From positions 5,022,001-5,086,000 of the forward strand of contig CM024753.1 of NCBI GenBank assembly GCA_014218235.1: DNA of 64,000 nucleotides, in the 5' to 3' direction. Position 1 is the stretch's first letter, and the number at the start of each line of letters is the position of its first letter. Both the position numbers and the translations under genes were made by a program. The notes below the pieces were generated by a model. It had not been told where the DNA came from. It did not search any database and saw only the letters and a program-made list of their open reading frames with translations. Of this stretch, positions 1 through 13,600 are shown piece after piece. This stretch comes from Colocasia esculenta (lineage: Eukaryota > Streptophyta > Magnoliopsida > Alismatales > Araceae).

Positions 1-143
1 TATGTATGCGTGGGTGTATGTGTTCTCTACACCTTTCAGCTGTGATTTTTTGCCACAGACTTTTTCCTGCCACTATCTTCTGAAAGATGCATATTACAGC
101 CCACTTTCTGAAGTAAGCTAGTACATAACAGAACTTTCGTACA

Positions 144-216
144 CGTTAACCCATTGGCATCTGTTAATAGTTTGTAGTGAGTAACCCATTGGCATCTGTT
201 AATAGTCAGTAGTGTG
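144..216. repeat. Short tandem duplication (about 35 bp, two copies)
   Basis: The string ACCCATTGGCATCTGTTAAT occurs near 149 and again near 184, with similar flanks. It lies in the intron before the first visible exon. The rest of 1-570 is A+T-rich and shows no exon or element I can support. Confidence 0.6.
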
Positions 217-570
217 TAAACTAGTTAAGGCGAGATAAAATGCAGTATTCATTGTCCTATGCAACGTAGACTAATGCCATCAAACGAAGATAATTAAGAG
301 GATTGAATGAAGCATGCCACATTTTGATTTCTTGTTTGCCGTTTGACAGTGTGTTATCCTTGCTGGCACATGTTTCATTCAATTTACTTCATAGCTTTTC
401 TTTTCTGATACTTGACTACATTGTACATTGGCATAATTAATTATACTTTTTGACAGTACGTTTATTTTATGGGAAGGTGTTCCTCTTAGATCCTAATGTT
501 AAGAAGAACTTGCACATCTTTGAGATTTTGTATCATGTTCTCTAATATTTCCTGTAGATTGTGTTTACAG

Positions 571-1612
571 GGCTCAACTCACTCAAGGGCGTAAGGTTTT
601 ATCTACTTTGGACATGCTTTCAAAGCTTGTTTGCCAAGTATGTACTATGTATTAGTATCATAATATCTGCTTATGTGCCTGCTGCTGCGTCCATATGACA
701 AAAATCACTTTTATGATTACTCCTCCAAATTGATGGCTTTTATCTTTGTTTGCTATTGAAGGCTTTATCATTTGGTTTTTATGAAAAAAAAAAAGTTGTG
801 GCTTTTGGCCTGGCAAACCTTCTAGAAATGCAACTCTAGTTTGAGACTTTGAGTAATCTTCTTCAGTTAGTGGAATCTATTACCAACCTAGAGAAGTGAT
901 GGCCATGGCACTGAAGAAAATATCTGACTTCAAAACTGGCAACTGGCTTGGGATTTTTAGCCATTTTTTTGGCTAATCATCTTCTATTCACGATATTTGG
1001 TGATTCTGGTCAATGTTTTGGCTAATAGCCTATCTGTTAAGCTCATAAGTTAACTTCTAGTTCTACTTCTACACTTCCAATGATTTTCATTTTTATGGTA
1101 TTGTAAAACTTGTTTGACTATACGTTGTTCTTTGGCAAGTTATGTTATGTTGTATTTCTGGCATTGAAAGAACTTATTACTATGCTCACTTTTTTTGACT
1201 AGCAAGTTAGCAACTAGTTTCTTTGGGTCTGTTCCACCTCTATTGATATATACTTTTTTTAACAATCATTTTAACACAATGTATCATCCTTTCTATACTG
1301 GATAAAAATGGCATGCTTTTTTGGAAGTGGAGAGAAAAGTTGTCTTCTTGAATGTGTAACAGTGCATGTATACACGATGTTCACTTTTCCTTGCACAAAA
1401 GAGCCTAATCTTGTTTTTGTCTCAAAGTAACTAGCATTTTGATATGAATGTCTCAAAATTCTTTTAGCCTTTTTTTATTTTAAATGGTTAACATTATTTC
1501 CTGATTGAAGTTATATTTCTTTTTCTTTGATGTTTCATTTATTCTGAATTACTTCTGATAGGAACGGTCAATCTCTGCTGTTATCTCCTCGGTAGTAAAT
1601 GTGCTACCTCAG
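571..1612 (+). CDS. SRS2: SRS2-like exons at the 5' edge (571-637 and 1562-1612)
   Basis: The first visible exon follows a TTTACAG acceptor and reads AQLTQGRKVLSTLDMLSKLV before a GTATGT donor. It starts in phase with one leftover base, so at least one more exon lies before the window. The second exon follows GATAG, begins ERSISAVISS and ends VLPQ at a GTATGA donor. Both belong to the 2A-2B helicase region before motif V. The 924-nt intron between them is T-rich and shows no recognisable element. Confidence 0.82.
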
Positions 1613-4600
1613 GTATGAAAGCTTGTTTATTGCCATTTCCCTGACTTTCAACATTTTGAATAAACTTATAAAAACGAATGGGGGCTGTTAAGCATCCTTT
1701 TCTTTCTGTTTGTAACACTACCTTGATTTCTTCCTGACATGACATTCACCAACTTGACCTTAATCTGTATTTTAAGTCCATTGTTGTCAATGTGTCTGCC
1801 TAGCTGCACTCCATGGGTTCCATTGAATAGAAAAAGCTTGAAAGTAGAAGCTTATAATATTTAGAATCTGATTAATCATCTTCTTTTAAGGGCCCGAACT
1901 GCAATAGAGTTCTTGATCTTTGACACCTTCTACTCCCCAACCCTCAGTCATCTTCCTGAAAAATCTTTCTTAATCTCACCAATATTCACGCTGTCGGCCA
2001 TGTAAGAACTGATAATGCTCCTGCAGAATGCATCAAGATTTTGTTGGGCATGCTGGGGCAAGGAACTTGAATTAGTGGACCTGAAGAAGCCAACTTCCTC
2101 TGTGTTGAGTAAATAGAAGTAAACAGGGTGGTTTTGTAAAATGTGTAACATGTTTATGTGCCCTGATTGTTGTCAAGTACAGGGGCATTTCAGTCTTTTC
2201 TGCTGTCTCATCCTGTAACATTATAGTGCGGCCTGGTTAGAGTTTGTTACAGGGGTATTTTAGTCTTTGTATTGATGAGCAGTTACTCTAGTCATCTTTT
2301 AATATTAGTTGTGGGCAGACTGGGTGAATTCCATTCAGATCTGCAGGGCTTTCACCCATTGCAGGCTGCTTCTTTTCTTCTTCTCCCTTCTGCCTGGTGT
2401 TTTCATGGTATTAGATGGAGTGGCTCTTGGAGAAGAAGCTTTGACCTGCCAGTGATTGGTTTTTCCCTCCTGCACATGTACTCTTTCTCCCTGTGGCTAG
2501 GGTTTCTTCTCCTGGCTGTCAGAGATTCTTCTTCCTGTGGCCAGGCTTTCTTATTCCTAGCGGCCAGGGTTGCGTTTCATCCTTCTTTCTTTGGCTCAGC
2601 TATTCCTCATCTCCCTATCTTGTTCTCTGGTGCAACCACTGATCCCATACACTTTGGCCTATCCTTCTTTCACCACTCAAGCAAGAGGCTGTGTCTGGGA
2701 GTCCCATGCCTTCTTTTCTATGTGGTTGTGGTTGAAGGTCTGCCTGTTCATCTAGTTTTTTCGGCTATTTCCATCTCCCATGGCCGACCAAGTATCAGCC
2801 ACCTCTGATGCTACTCCTCAAGGCAAGGTCCTAGCCTTCATGCTGCATCTGGGCACAGCCATGAACACCATGCCTTGCAAATCACTCCGGTCAAGTTGAA
2901 AAACGTTGACTATGTTGAGTGTGCTGTTGCTGCCAAGATGTAGATATTGGAGGGAGGTGAAAATCAGGTTATATCAATGGTAAAACAATCAACCTGATGA
3001 TAACAGTGACAAGTTTGAGGACTAGGTTGAAGACAATAATATTGTTATGACATGGATTGTTAATTCTGTGGAGGATGCTCAACGGAAACTAATCATGCGA
3101 AAGGAAAATGCTCGAGATATGTGGGTCTTCTTGGAAAAAGATGTATGGGGAGAAAAAGAATGTTGTCTGTATTTATCAGCTAGATAACTCCATCTATGCA
3201 ACCAGGCAAGGGACTTCGTCTGTGACAAATTATTTTACCACTATTCAGACTCTTTGGGGTGAACTTGATTACTATGATAGTATGATGCTAATGACTGGGA
3301 TACTCCTGCCGATCATCAGAGATGCTTGAGGTTTATTCAGAGAGGAAGAGTACTCAAATTTCTTAGTGGACTAAACTCTGAGTGGGAACCCACTCCAGGG
3401 CAAATTCTGAATGAAGCAACTATTTCCCCTCTGGATGAAGTTTATCAGCAAGTTATCATTGAAGAAAATTGAAGGGAAGTGATGTTGCAAGTTGCACCGT
3501 ATCCTTAAGTATACTCAGTTTGAATGATTAACAAAACATTAATTTTAAGCATGGGCCACTTTGATAATGAGATAAGGGGACCGGGTATAGGTAAATCAGG
3601 TATAGGCTATTCGTGTTTAGGGGATTTTTTGATTTGAGATGGTTTAAATGAGAGATAACTATGTAGGGGATAACTTTTAATGTGATGTGAGACATTGTGT
3701 ATAGTTATCATCCATTTATCTCTAATTTGACACCATTTACCTGTGTATAAATACACATACATACAATTTTCAAGAGTACAATAACAATATTTAATGAGTT
3801 ATCCTAGGGATAACTTTTATCACCCTTTTATCCTCGATAACTTTTATCACCTAGGGATAAACTAAACATGTTTCCAAATTACTTGTGGGCATAAAACTGG
3901 TGATAAAAGGGGGATAAACCCCCTTATCACGTTACCAAGTCCACCCTAAGTGATTAACAAATTACACATCGTTAGCCTTGGGCTGAATAATGAAGACAAC
4001 ATTAGTATTATGTATGAGTGATTAATCATACATTGTTAAACATTAATATCAAGCGCGCGCTGTATGGCTCTGAGTAAATGGCTTTGGAGGCTGGGCAAAG
4101 GAGGAGTTGGGCTTTGGTCTGAGGTCATTAGGTGCTGCTACTACTCTTCTTCTAGGGTCTGGGACTTGGCATCACCCCTGCACCACATGACTTCCCCCAT
4201 CTGGCGGGGTGTTTTCTCCTGCAGAGACCTTATCGCTTCTAGAGTTCAGGTGGAGTTCGGGGATGGCCGGAAATACCTCTTCTAGAAAGACAGGTGTACG
4301 TGGACTTCACCTCGGAGTCCTTGTTCTTCAGTCTTTTTGCCATTTCGGTGGATCTTGATTTCGGGATCGCTCAAGCCCAAAAATGAAACCGTTTCGGTTT
4401 TGTTTCGACTGGCTTTGACCCATGGTTGTAGGTTTCGCCCGAAACCGAAACCGACACGGCGAAACGTGTCGGTTTCGGCCTTGGGCGACACAAAACCGGA
4501 CCGGAACACTGTTCCGGTCCGAGACTTAATGGTTTCGGGCGAAACCGAAACCGACACCACCCGGTGTTGGCCCGAAACCGGCGAAACCCGATGCGAACTC

Positions 4601-7600
4601 CCCTGAAAAGGGAGTTCGCGTCCCGTGACCCCCTCAGATCCCCCTCAGATTTGAGATCTGTTGCAGAAGGGGGTGGACACTGCTGCAGGGCCGCAAGGGG
4701 GTGGTTTCGGCTTTTCTTGGGGGGGGATTTTTTCTGCCAAAGGTGGGAGGAGTGGCAGGGGCGCAAAGGGGGAGGGGGACGATCCGCGTGCGAAGGCGCA
4801 CATTTGAGAGTTTGGGCTCCACATTTGAACAATAAGTGACATGTTTGATTGTTTTAGGTTCCAAGCAGTCTTTTATGTCATTCTACTTACATATTTTTGT
4901 GCTTTATTTTTTTATTGTAGGACCATGGCTAGAGCTGGAGAAGAGCAAAGTCAGGGACTAGATGATCCGGGGTGGGCTCATTTCACTTTAGTTGATGCTA
5001 GGAAAAAGAAAGTAAAATGCAATTATTATGGGAAAGAGATATATGGAGGAATTACTAGAGGCAAACAACATCTAGCAGGGGTAAGAGGAGAGGTCAAACA
5101 ATGTGACATAGCTCCCCGAGGGGTGAGGAAGGAGATGCATCGAATATTCCATTAACATGTCACTCAATGTTAAGAGAAGAGGTCAAACAATGTGACATAG
5201 CTCTCCTAGTGCATTGTAATGTTTAGGTATGAAAATTTAATTTTTACAGAATTTTATTGTGTTTGTAATATTTATAATAATGCAAGACGACAACATCATT
5301 CCATGTTTATTGTTTAACTCTTTAATATGCATCGAATATTCCATTAACATGTCACCCACATATATCTGTCATTTAATCCAATTTTTTTCAATCTTATATG
5401 CATGTCCACTAGTTCTTTTTGTGTTGTGATGAATTTTTATATTTTTACAGATTTATTTGAGTTTTTTTACAATTTTTTTGTCAACTTTTATAGGTTTCGG
5501 ACGGTTTCGTCCGAAACCGAAATCGAAACCGAAACCGACACCGTTTCGGCCCTACCCGAAACCGAACCGAAATCGAAACCGACACCCTCATCCTTGCTTT
5601 GACCTGTCTTGGGCGGCCTCAAGAGGAGAGTGTCGGCCGGTTTCAGTTAGTTTTGGCTAGTTTCGATCTGTTTCGGCCTGTTTCGATCTGGTTTCAATCG
5701 GTTTCGAACGAAACTAATTAAAATATTTTTTTTCAATTTCGAAATTGCTACAATAGTTTCGGTCGGTTTCATTTCGGTCATGGCAGAAACCAACAACCAT
5801 GGATCCCCTAGCTTCTGTGGCACAGACTTTTGATCATCAGCTTCGCAAGAGGTGCCTAGGCTCCTATCTTTAGATGACACTTCCTGTATTAAGAGGAGCA
5901 ACTGTTTGAGGGATTGATGACCTATGTACTACCTTTTCACTTATAGAACAAGGAGGATGTATGGATTTGGAGATGGAAAGGGACGAGACTTCTCGGTCAA
6001 GACAATTTATGATGTTAGCTTAGATGAGGGTGCTCGATTTGCTTTTTTGCAAGAAGTATGGAAAATAGTCAACCCTCTTAAGGTTAAGGTCCTTGTATGG
6101 AGGATTACACAGGGGAGGCTTCCCACGAGGGATCGATTGAGCCATTTTTTTACTCGACTTGGACTCAACTTATTGTTTGTATGGAGTTTAGGAGGAGTCT
6201 TTAGATCACCTTTTTGTGGGCTGCTTCTATTCTCAGGGGCTTTGGAGGAAGATTGCGCAGAGAACCAGAATATATATCGACTTGCGAGGTGATGTTGCCT
6301 TGTTGTTTAAGGATTGACATAGACATTGGCTACTCAAGGCGGACAACATTGCTTGGTGGCTCATCCTTGTTGCCATCTTATGGGCGGTGTGGGGAATGTA
6401 ACTACCACATATTTAAGAGGGAGTCCCGGGTCTAAGGAGATGTTGCTCCATTTTGTTTGGGCCCCAGGGTTTGACGGATCGGCGATTCGGACCGAATCGG
6501 GTTCTCCCTGATTCGGTCCGATTCGCATGGAATCGGATCCGAATCGGTCCGATTCGCCTGATATCTGTTCAGGCAGGGTTGTCAGGTCTTAGGATCCTGT
6601 TCAGGCAGGGTTTCATGATCCCTTTATTTACCTGAATATCATTTAAGTAAATGTTACTTAAGATATTACATGTAAATAAGAAAGTACCCCCCATTTGAAT
6701 ACAATAAAAATATCAAAAAAATCATATCTCTTACCAATAAAAAGTCAACTCTCCCATCGAAGAAGAAAATCACGATTTCGGTGATTTTAGCGAAATGCTA
6801 ACTTTTTAATCTCTCATAATTTGGTCTATCTAAAAATTTGATAATTCAAATAAACCATATGGAACACTAAAAATCCAAAGTCCAGTAAAAAAAGTCAAAC
6901 GTGCATGTGACTTCTCCAAGGTAGCCGCTCTCCTACTGACAGTAAGTCTATTTGAGACCTCTTAAGATTTGGTCAAACCTAAACTATCATCACTCAAACT
7001 CATGAGAATTGTCACTTTCTAGTTTCTTGTCAATTAGAAAGTGAAAATTCTCATGAGTTTAGGTGATGATAACTTAAGTTTGACCAAATTCTGAGATGTC
7101 TCGAGCAGACTAAGTGCTGTCAGTAGGAGAGCGACTCCCTTGGAAAAGTCACATATATGTTTGACTTTTTTTACCGGATTTTAGATTTTTAATGTTTTAT
7201 ATAGTTTATTTGAATTATCAAATTTTTAGATAGACCAAATTATGAGAGATTAGAAAGTTAGCATTTCGCTAAAATCACCGAAATTGTGATTTTCTTCTTC
7301 GATGGGAGAGTTGACTTTTTATTGGTAAGAGATATGATTTTTTTGATATTTTTATTGGATTCAAATGGGGGGTACTTCCTTATTTATATGTAATATCTTA
7401 AGTAAATGAAACAACAAATTATAACATTTACTTAAATGATATTCAGGTAAATAAAGGGATCCTGAAACCCTGTCTGAACAGGATCTTAAGACCTGACAAC
7501 CCTGCCTGAATAGGTATCAGGTGAATCGCGAATCGGGTTTCCCCTTATTCGCCCGAATCGGCCCGATCCGATCCGGCACGCCAAACCCGAGTTTGGCATA

Positions 7601-10600
7601 GGGTAAAGGAATGTGCAGTCAATTTGTCTAATGTAAATTCATCTTTGTCTCCTGTTTTGGGTCTTTTGGAAGGGTAGAGTGTTTTACACCTTCTTAGTGT
7701 TAGCTTCTTGTATAGGTGCTGTTGGGAGACTCCTTTTTGGGTGTTTTGGCCCACCTATACTTGTACATTCTCTCTCTTTCTTAATATATACATGACATAC
7801 CATCCACTTCAAAAAAAAAACATTTACACAAGCTTATATCTTCATAAATCAATCACTTTCTGATTCAATTTCATTGACTAAGCCATTGATTTGATAATTG
7901 ATTTTGTGATACTTCAAGTGCTTTTTAATTGATCAATGTTTGATTTCTAATCGATTGTTTTTATCACCCGTTGAGAGTCGATTAAGTCTTGACTTCAATT
8001 TTTCTCCAAGTCCACACAAAGTAGAACGATAATCGATTAAATCCACAGAGATGTGAACGTCAATGGATTAACTTGTGGTAACGAGAAAATTCTAATTCCA
8101 CAGACTAGTGGTCCATGATCGATTAAGTTGTGGGTCCATACAAGTTAATCGACTATATTTCACTCTGTCATCATCATCATCATCAGAGCCTTGCCCAATT
8201 ATTTGGGGTCGACTATGTTTCACTCTATGCTCTTAATAATTGTTGTGTTCCACTAAAGTTTTTTAAGTCCATACACAAGTCCACATAGTGGATAGACTAG
8301 TTAATTATGTCTTCAGAGGACTGAAAGTTTCTAAGTCCACACTTGTTGACATGGTAATCGATTATGTGTTCAAAGGTGTGAAAATTTTGAAGTCCACAAA
8401 GAGACTCGATAATTAATTATCATTGTAACACTATGAGAAATTATGTCTTCATCTGTGCATAAGCAACTTAGTTCAATAACGATTTAATTTCATTTTTAAT
8501 ATTCTTTTAATCGATTATGCTCTTAATATTGAGATTTGCCTAAAGATCAAGTATGCAATAATCGATTATATGATTCTTCCGAGTTAAGCGATTGAGATTA
8601 AGCTTCTCATAAATCAATTATGCATTTCTACGAATGGCAACATATATTAATCTTGTTTTAATATGTTGAAGTGGCCATCGCTTTGACTATCATGCCATAC
8701 ATTATTTATTTATTATTTTAGTTGAGCAAAGTCTTTGATAGCGTAGTAGAACTATTTTCTTTGCCTGATTCGATAAAGAAAGGTATCATTTGACATCTTA
8801 GTGCTTATATTGTAAGATTAATCTATTTGGACATTGACCCATTTCATTGTGCAATACTGGCCAATATATTTTCTTTAGAGAAATCTCATTTGTCAGACAG
8901 GTGTTGTCTATTCGCAAAAAGACAATGGCGACGTGACAGTACAAGGGAAGTCTTCTCTATGCAGGTCCCTGATATCTCAAATTGCATGGCTACTAATGTC
9001 ATTTCATTTTGTAGTACTCGGAAGCATAAAAAAGGAGAAATAAGCTCTTGTGTTATCCAGGAGATTCTTCTAACGATCTACAAAAGATTTAAATATTTTG
9101 TCAGACATCTTTGTCTTGTATTAGATATTAAGTAAACCGTGTACCAAGACAAATTGAATAGAGGGAAGAACCAATACAAGTAGGCAATGGACGTTGCACC
9201 AGTTGGAAGCTTGCTCAATGGCTATCTCCATGCTCCAACAATCATCAAGCTTAACCATGTCTATATATATGACTGGAAGCCGTCAAGTTGAAAATAACAC
9301 ACATGCGAGCACATGCAAGTGAATGAGATTATGAGATATTAGGAGCCACTTCAAGCAAAACACAATGAGCTTCCATTCTGAAGAAGACTGAGTGATCTCT
9401 CAACCACTTCCAATCTTCTCATCTTGAGAAAGTTCTGAGATCTCCTCAACAAGCTTTTGTGTCGTCATCTCTGAGGAAAAGTTCAGCTTGGCTTAAAGCA
9501 TATTCGCCATCCTTCGCCAAGCAATCAACCAACAACGTTGAGCTTTTCATTTCTATCCTTTTGAGTCGTGTTGGCATTGTGCATATTGTTGCCATTCTTG
9601 TCTTTTAAGAAGACTTGCTTGTGGCATCACTTCTTTGTGAAGTGTGGGCTTACATGTCCTGAGTTTTCCCTCTGGTATAAAGGAAGACTTACATGTGAGA
9701 CATCATGTGGTTGTTTCCCTCTAGTGTAGAGTAATACCTGATAATGGGGAGCTTCATGGTGTGTTGCCCCTCTTGTGTTGGAAAGACTTGGGTGTTGCGA
9801 CACCAGGTGGTTGTTATCCCTTTGGATAAGGGAAGACCTGTTAGCTGAAGGCTTCAGGTGGTGTTTCCCCTCGTGTGTAGGGAAGACTTAGGTGTCAAGA
9901 CACTAGGTGTTTTGTGCCCTTTAGAAAGGGAAGACTTGGGTGCAACTTGTGCACCAAGTGGTTGTGACCGATCATTTTTTTAGTGAAATCTTGCAATTGT
10001 TTCCTCAAGGACCGGACATATAAGGCTGAAGTGGTTCACCTCTAAACTAGGATAAATCTATCCATTTGTGTGGTTTGTTCTGCATGCAATTTTTTATTAA
10101 AATCTACTAACTCTTATTAAGACCCATTCATCCCCCTCGGTCTCCATATTGTGGCCAACAAGTGATGCTTGTTGAAAACCCTTGTTAGTACTCTTGATCA
10201 TTCATCATTGGTTTGTGATGGGCCTTTTGGAAAACGGGCCAATACTATGACTTTTAATGATGAAGGATAGTGTATTCGAAAGTGTACTCACCATGGAAGA
10301 CTTGAATCACCTAGTTGATAACTTTTAGGTGTTGTATTAGCGATCAGGGGTATCATCACTCTTTGATGGTCGCCTTTCCCTAACCTCTATTTTACATGTT
10401 TTTTTCTCTTCCAAAAAATTTCTATTTATTAGTAGTTTGACTAAATCCCTCAACTATTTAGTAACCTTCTTTCTTGATCATTGTGTGTTCAAGATTTGAA
10501 AGCCAGGTGTGTGATTGGGAGTGGCTTTAAGGACAAGGGACTCTATTGGCTCAATCTCAAGGGTTGTATCACACTTCAATCTACCACCACTAGTAGTATT

Positions 10601-13600
10601 GCCAGTAAAAATGGAGGAAATTAGGTTGTGGCATTGTCGTTTAGGACATCTATCTATTATGTCTTTATGGGTTTTGTTTTCCATCCTTGTTTTTGTCTGT
10701 CTCCATAGAGTATTTTTATTGTTCTTTCTTCTTGTTGGCAAAGCATTATATAACTAATTATTCCGATTCAATACAAAAGAACAATGCTCCCTTTGGGTTA
10801 ATCCATTTTTATGTTTGGGGGGGCCATCTCCTTTGAGCTATGTTGATGGTTTTTTGTACTTCATCACCTTTATTAATTATTTCTCTCTTTGCACTTGAGT
10901 TTATCTCTTGAAATCTAGAGAATAAATGCCTTGGGTTGTTCAGGTTTTCTCCAAGATGGTGCAAATGCAAATTGAAAAAAAAATTCTAAGTGTTCAGATC
11001 GGACAATGCAAAAGAATATTTTACAAAGAATTTGAATATGTTTATGGAAGATGAGGGGATGATTCATGAATCCTTTTGTCCTTACTGATGTGGAACCAAG
11101 TTGGGGTAGGGGAAGGGGAGAGGGAAGCAGGCCTCACACCTAGGGTTTCACATCGGGAAGGGGAAGAAGGAGAGCGCGCTTTCACGGCGGCGCACATTTC
11201 AAATCTCGAACTTTTTCTTTTCACTTTTCATTACCTTGTTGAAGGGGTTTACAAGAGTATGTATAGAGGTGGAACCTTAGGGTTCCCCTATATGGGGCAT
11301 GGACCAAAGTACCCCTAGAACCAAAAATTGGTAAAAATGGCAACCAAAATACATGACAAAATGGAAGAGACTCCATTGGGCCTCTAATGGGCCCAACGTC
11401 CACATTAAGAAGTGTTGCCCAATTAGCAAGCCTAGAAGAGGGGTTTAATAGGTTGCTATGATAATTTTTGCAGCTTAAAAATAAATCTTAAACACGATTG
11501 TTAGTGTTAGATAATTACGGAAATACATACAAACAATCAAGCACACAGAAGACACAGATTTGTTCTGATTCGGCATTGAGTCTCCCCTCAGCTTTATGTT
11601 CAGTCCTCAAGAACACTTGAGATTTCACTAACCAGAGTACAGTCCCCTCAATGGACATACAACACCCAGCTCCCCGCTGGTCTTCCTTCTACACAAGGGG
11701 AACACTGAGTACAACCCCTCAGTTGGACAAACCACCCAACACACTGCTAGTTTTCCCTTTATGAAGGGGAACAACGCTTGCACAATAAGCCTTCTCTCAA
11801 CCGAAGAGACACAACCTGTATCTCAATGAGATATCTAAGAGTCTCTAGACCAAGCCCATGATGAACAACAATGAGGCTTGATCTGAGACAAGTCTGAGAA
11901 GCACAATGTACAATAAGAACACTCAGACTCTAAGCTCTTCCTCTCCAAAAAAAGATCTAAAGTAGTTGGCATGTGAGAGAAAGTTTGAATGCTCTATCAA
12001 GAAGGCTTAGCACAGATTGGAGTGGAATGCTATCTTTTTCAGCTTTGTTGCGTTCTACACAATGCTTGGATTTCTTCATTGTTTGAACTCTCTTAATTTG
12101 TCACGGACTTAGTTGACACCTTTTATCTTGTCTTTGGAGAAATAGCCATTGAGATGTCCGTTTGAGTCTTCTTCTTCAGCTCATGCAAGTTTCCAATGTG
12201 TTAGCTTGTGTCTAATAATTGCTTCAAAAGAGTACCGGATACCTACTCTCATTTAATGCATGGAAGAAGGTGTTAAGTAAGAGAGCAGACACGTGTCAGT
12301 CCAACCATATCTCTTACGCAGACAATTCACATTTTCAGTTGAAAGTCTCATATTTTACGTAGTTCTCTTTTTGTCTGTTAGGAAAGAAATATCTTTCTGC
12401 AACATGCATAAAGGTAAGAGCATATCTTATAGAATATATCCTATATTTAAAAACATGAGCTACTATATTCAATTTTCGAGGCTTTGAGAAAGACTCAAAA
12501 TTTTCATTACGTGCCAAAACAAAAATTTGAATAACACATTTCTTTTGTGAGGCTCTAGTCATTCAGATAAATTTAATCCAATAGAAAAAGCTATTAACCG
12601 TAGTCATGGATTCAAATATAAGAGAAATAATGACCAAGTTAATGGATATTCTATTTATAAGAACAGTTGGTCACTAATTTATAAAGAAGCCAAACTGCTT
12701 ATAAGTCAAAGGTATATACAATATATATTCACCAATCGATACAACATAAGCTTTGTTAGTAAAAAATCAGAATGAATTAGGCCACTTGTTCACCAATCGG
12801 AACATTAAGAAAAAGAAAATGTTTGGTTTATTTGCAAGATGATGCTCCTTTTGTTTGTATGTTCCCTTAAGTAATCTTCTCTAAAATGAACCCAGGAAGT
12901 TCGAAAAATTGGCCAAGTATAAGATTGACTCACATTGGGAAGTCGATGTGTAACATCGACTACTGTATAAGACTCTTAGTAGTCGAAGTCCAACTCCGAC
13001 TATATAAGGCTCTTAGCGATCAATAGAACTCTTATTCTCTAATCGAAAGAATACTTAACATCAATCGATAGAGATTACTTATTCAGGAATCGATACACAG
13101 TTATTTAACAATCGATGAACAATTGTTCAGGAATCGATACGCAGTTGGATATCAATTGGTATGAATCTTGTTTTATAATGGATATGTAATTTGTTCAGGA
13201 ATCGATAGAACATTTTAATATCAATCAGTATGAATCTTATTCTATAATCGATATAGACTTAGAAAAATTATAAAGTACTTGAGATTGAATTTTGAAGTAC
13301 TTACATTGATGATCCTTAGAGCGATTATTTTACCTTTATTTCCTGTTGACAGACTTAATGAAAGTATATGTTAATCACATAAAATCAGAGTTTTTGTTAT
13401 CACCAAAATTCATAAAGAAAGGAGATAAAGAAGTCAACAAGAAGTACTAAATAAAAGAAAATTACATCAATAAGGTAAAAATTCATCTTCTAGCCAAATT
13501 GATGCCGATGTCGTAGCTGGGTGCCTCCTTCGATGATAGATACAGGCCGGGTCGAACCGAATCCGAGCTCGGGTGTCCTCACCACTTGCACTCCACAATA

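Larger units (their letters stand above)
4036..7820 (+). mobile_element. LINE (non-LTR) 3' fragment, broken by two hAT-like insertions
   Basis: Three pieces (about 4036-4371, 5802-6462, 7591-7820) read in order as the 3' end of a plant LINE. They are ALSKWLWRLGKGGVGLWSEV (end of RT), FSVKTIYDVSLDEGARFAFL and NPLKVKVLVWRITQGRLPTR (zf-RVT domain), then a tail ending in an A-run at 7811-7820. Excising the two inserts restores the LINE reading, for example HFVW at 6451 continuing at 7591. The 5' part of the LINE is missing. Confidence 0.8.

Noticed and set aside
2272..2808. 178-codon ORF starting near the copia LTR
   Set aside because: It runs from the LTR into the leader region; hydrophobic composition comes from CT-rich DNA and no domain is seen.
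4282..4864. ORFs rich in ETETD or PKPKP strings
   Set aside because: They translate the GAAACCG subterminal repeats of a hAT element.
6465..7590. Inverted duplicated gene
   Set aside because: The arms are A+T-rich with no coding frame, and two further copies show it is a repeat family.
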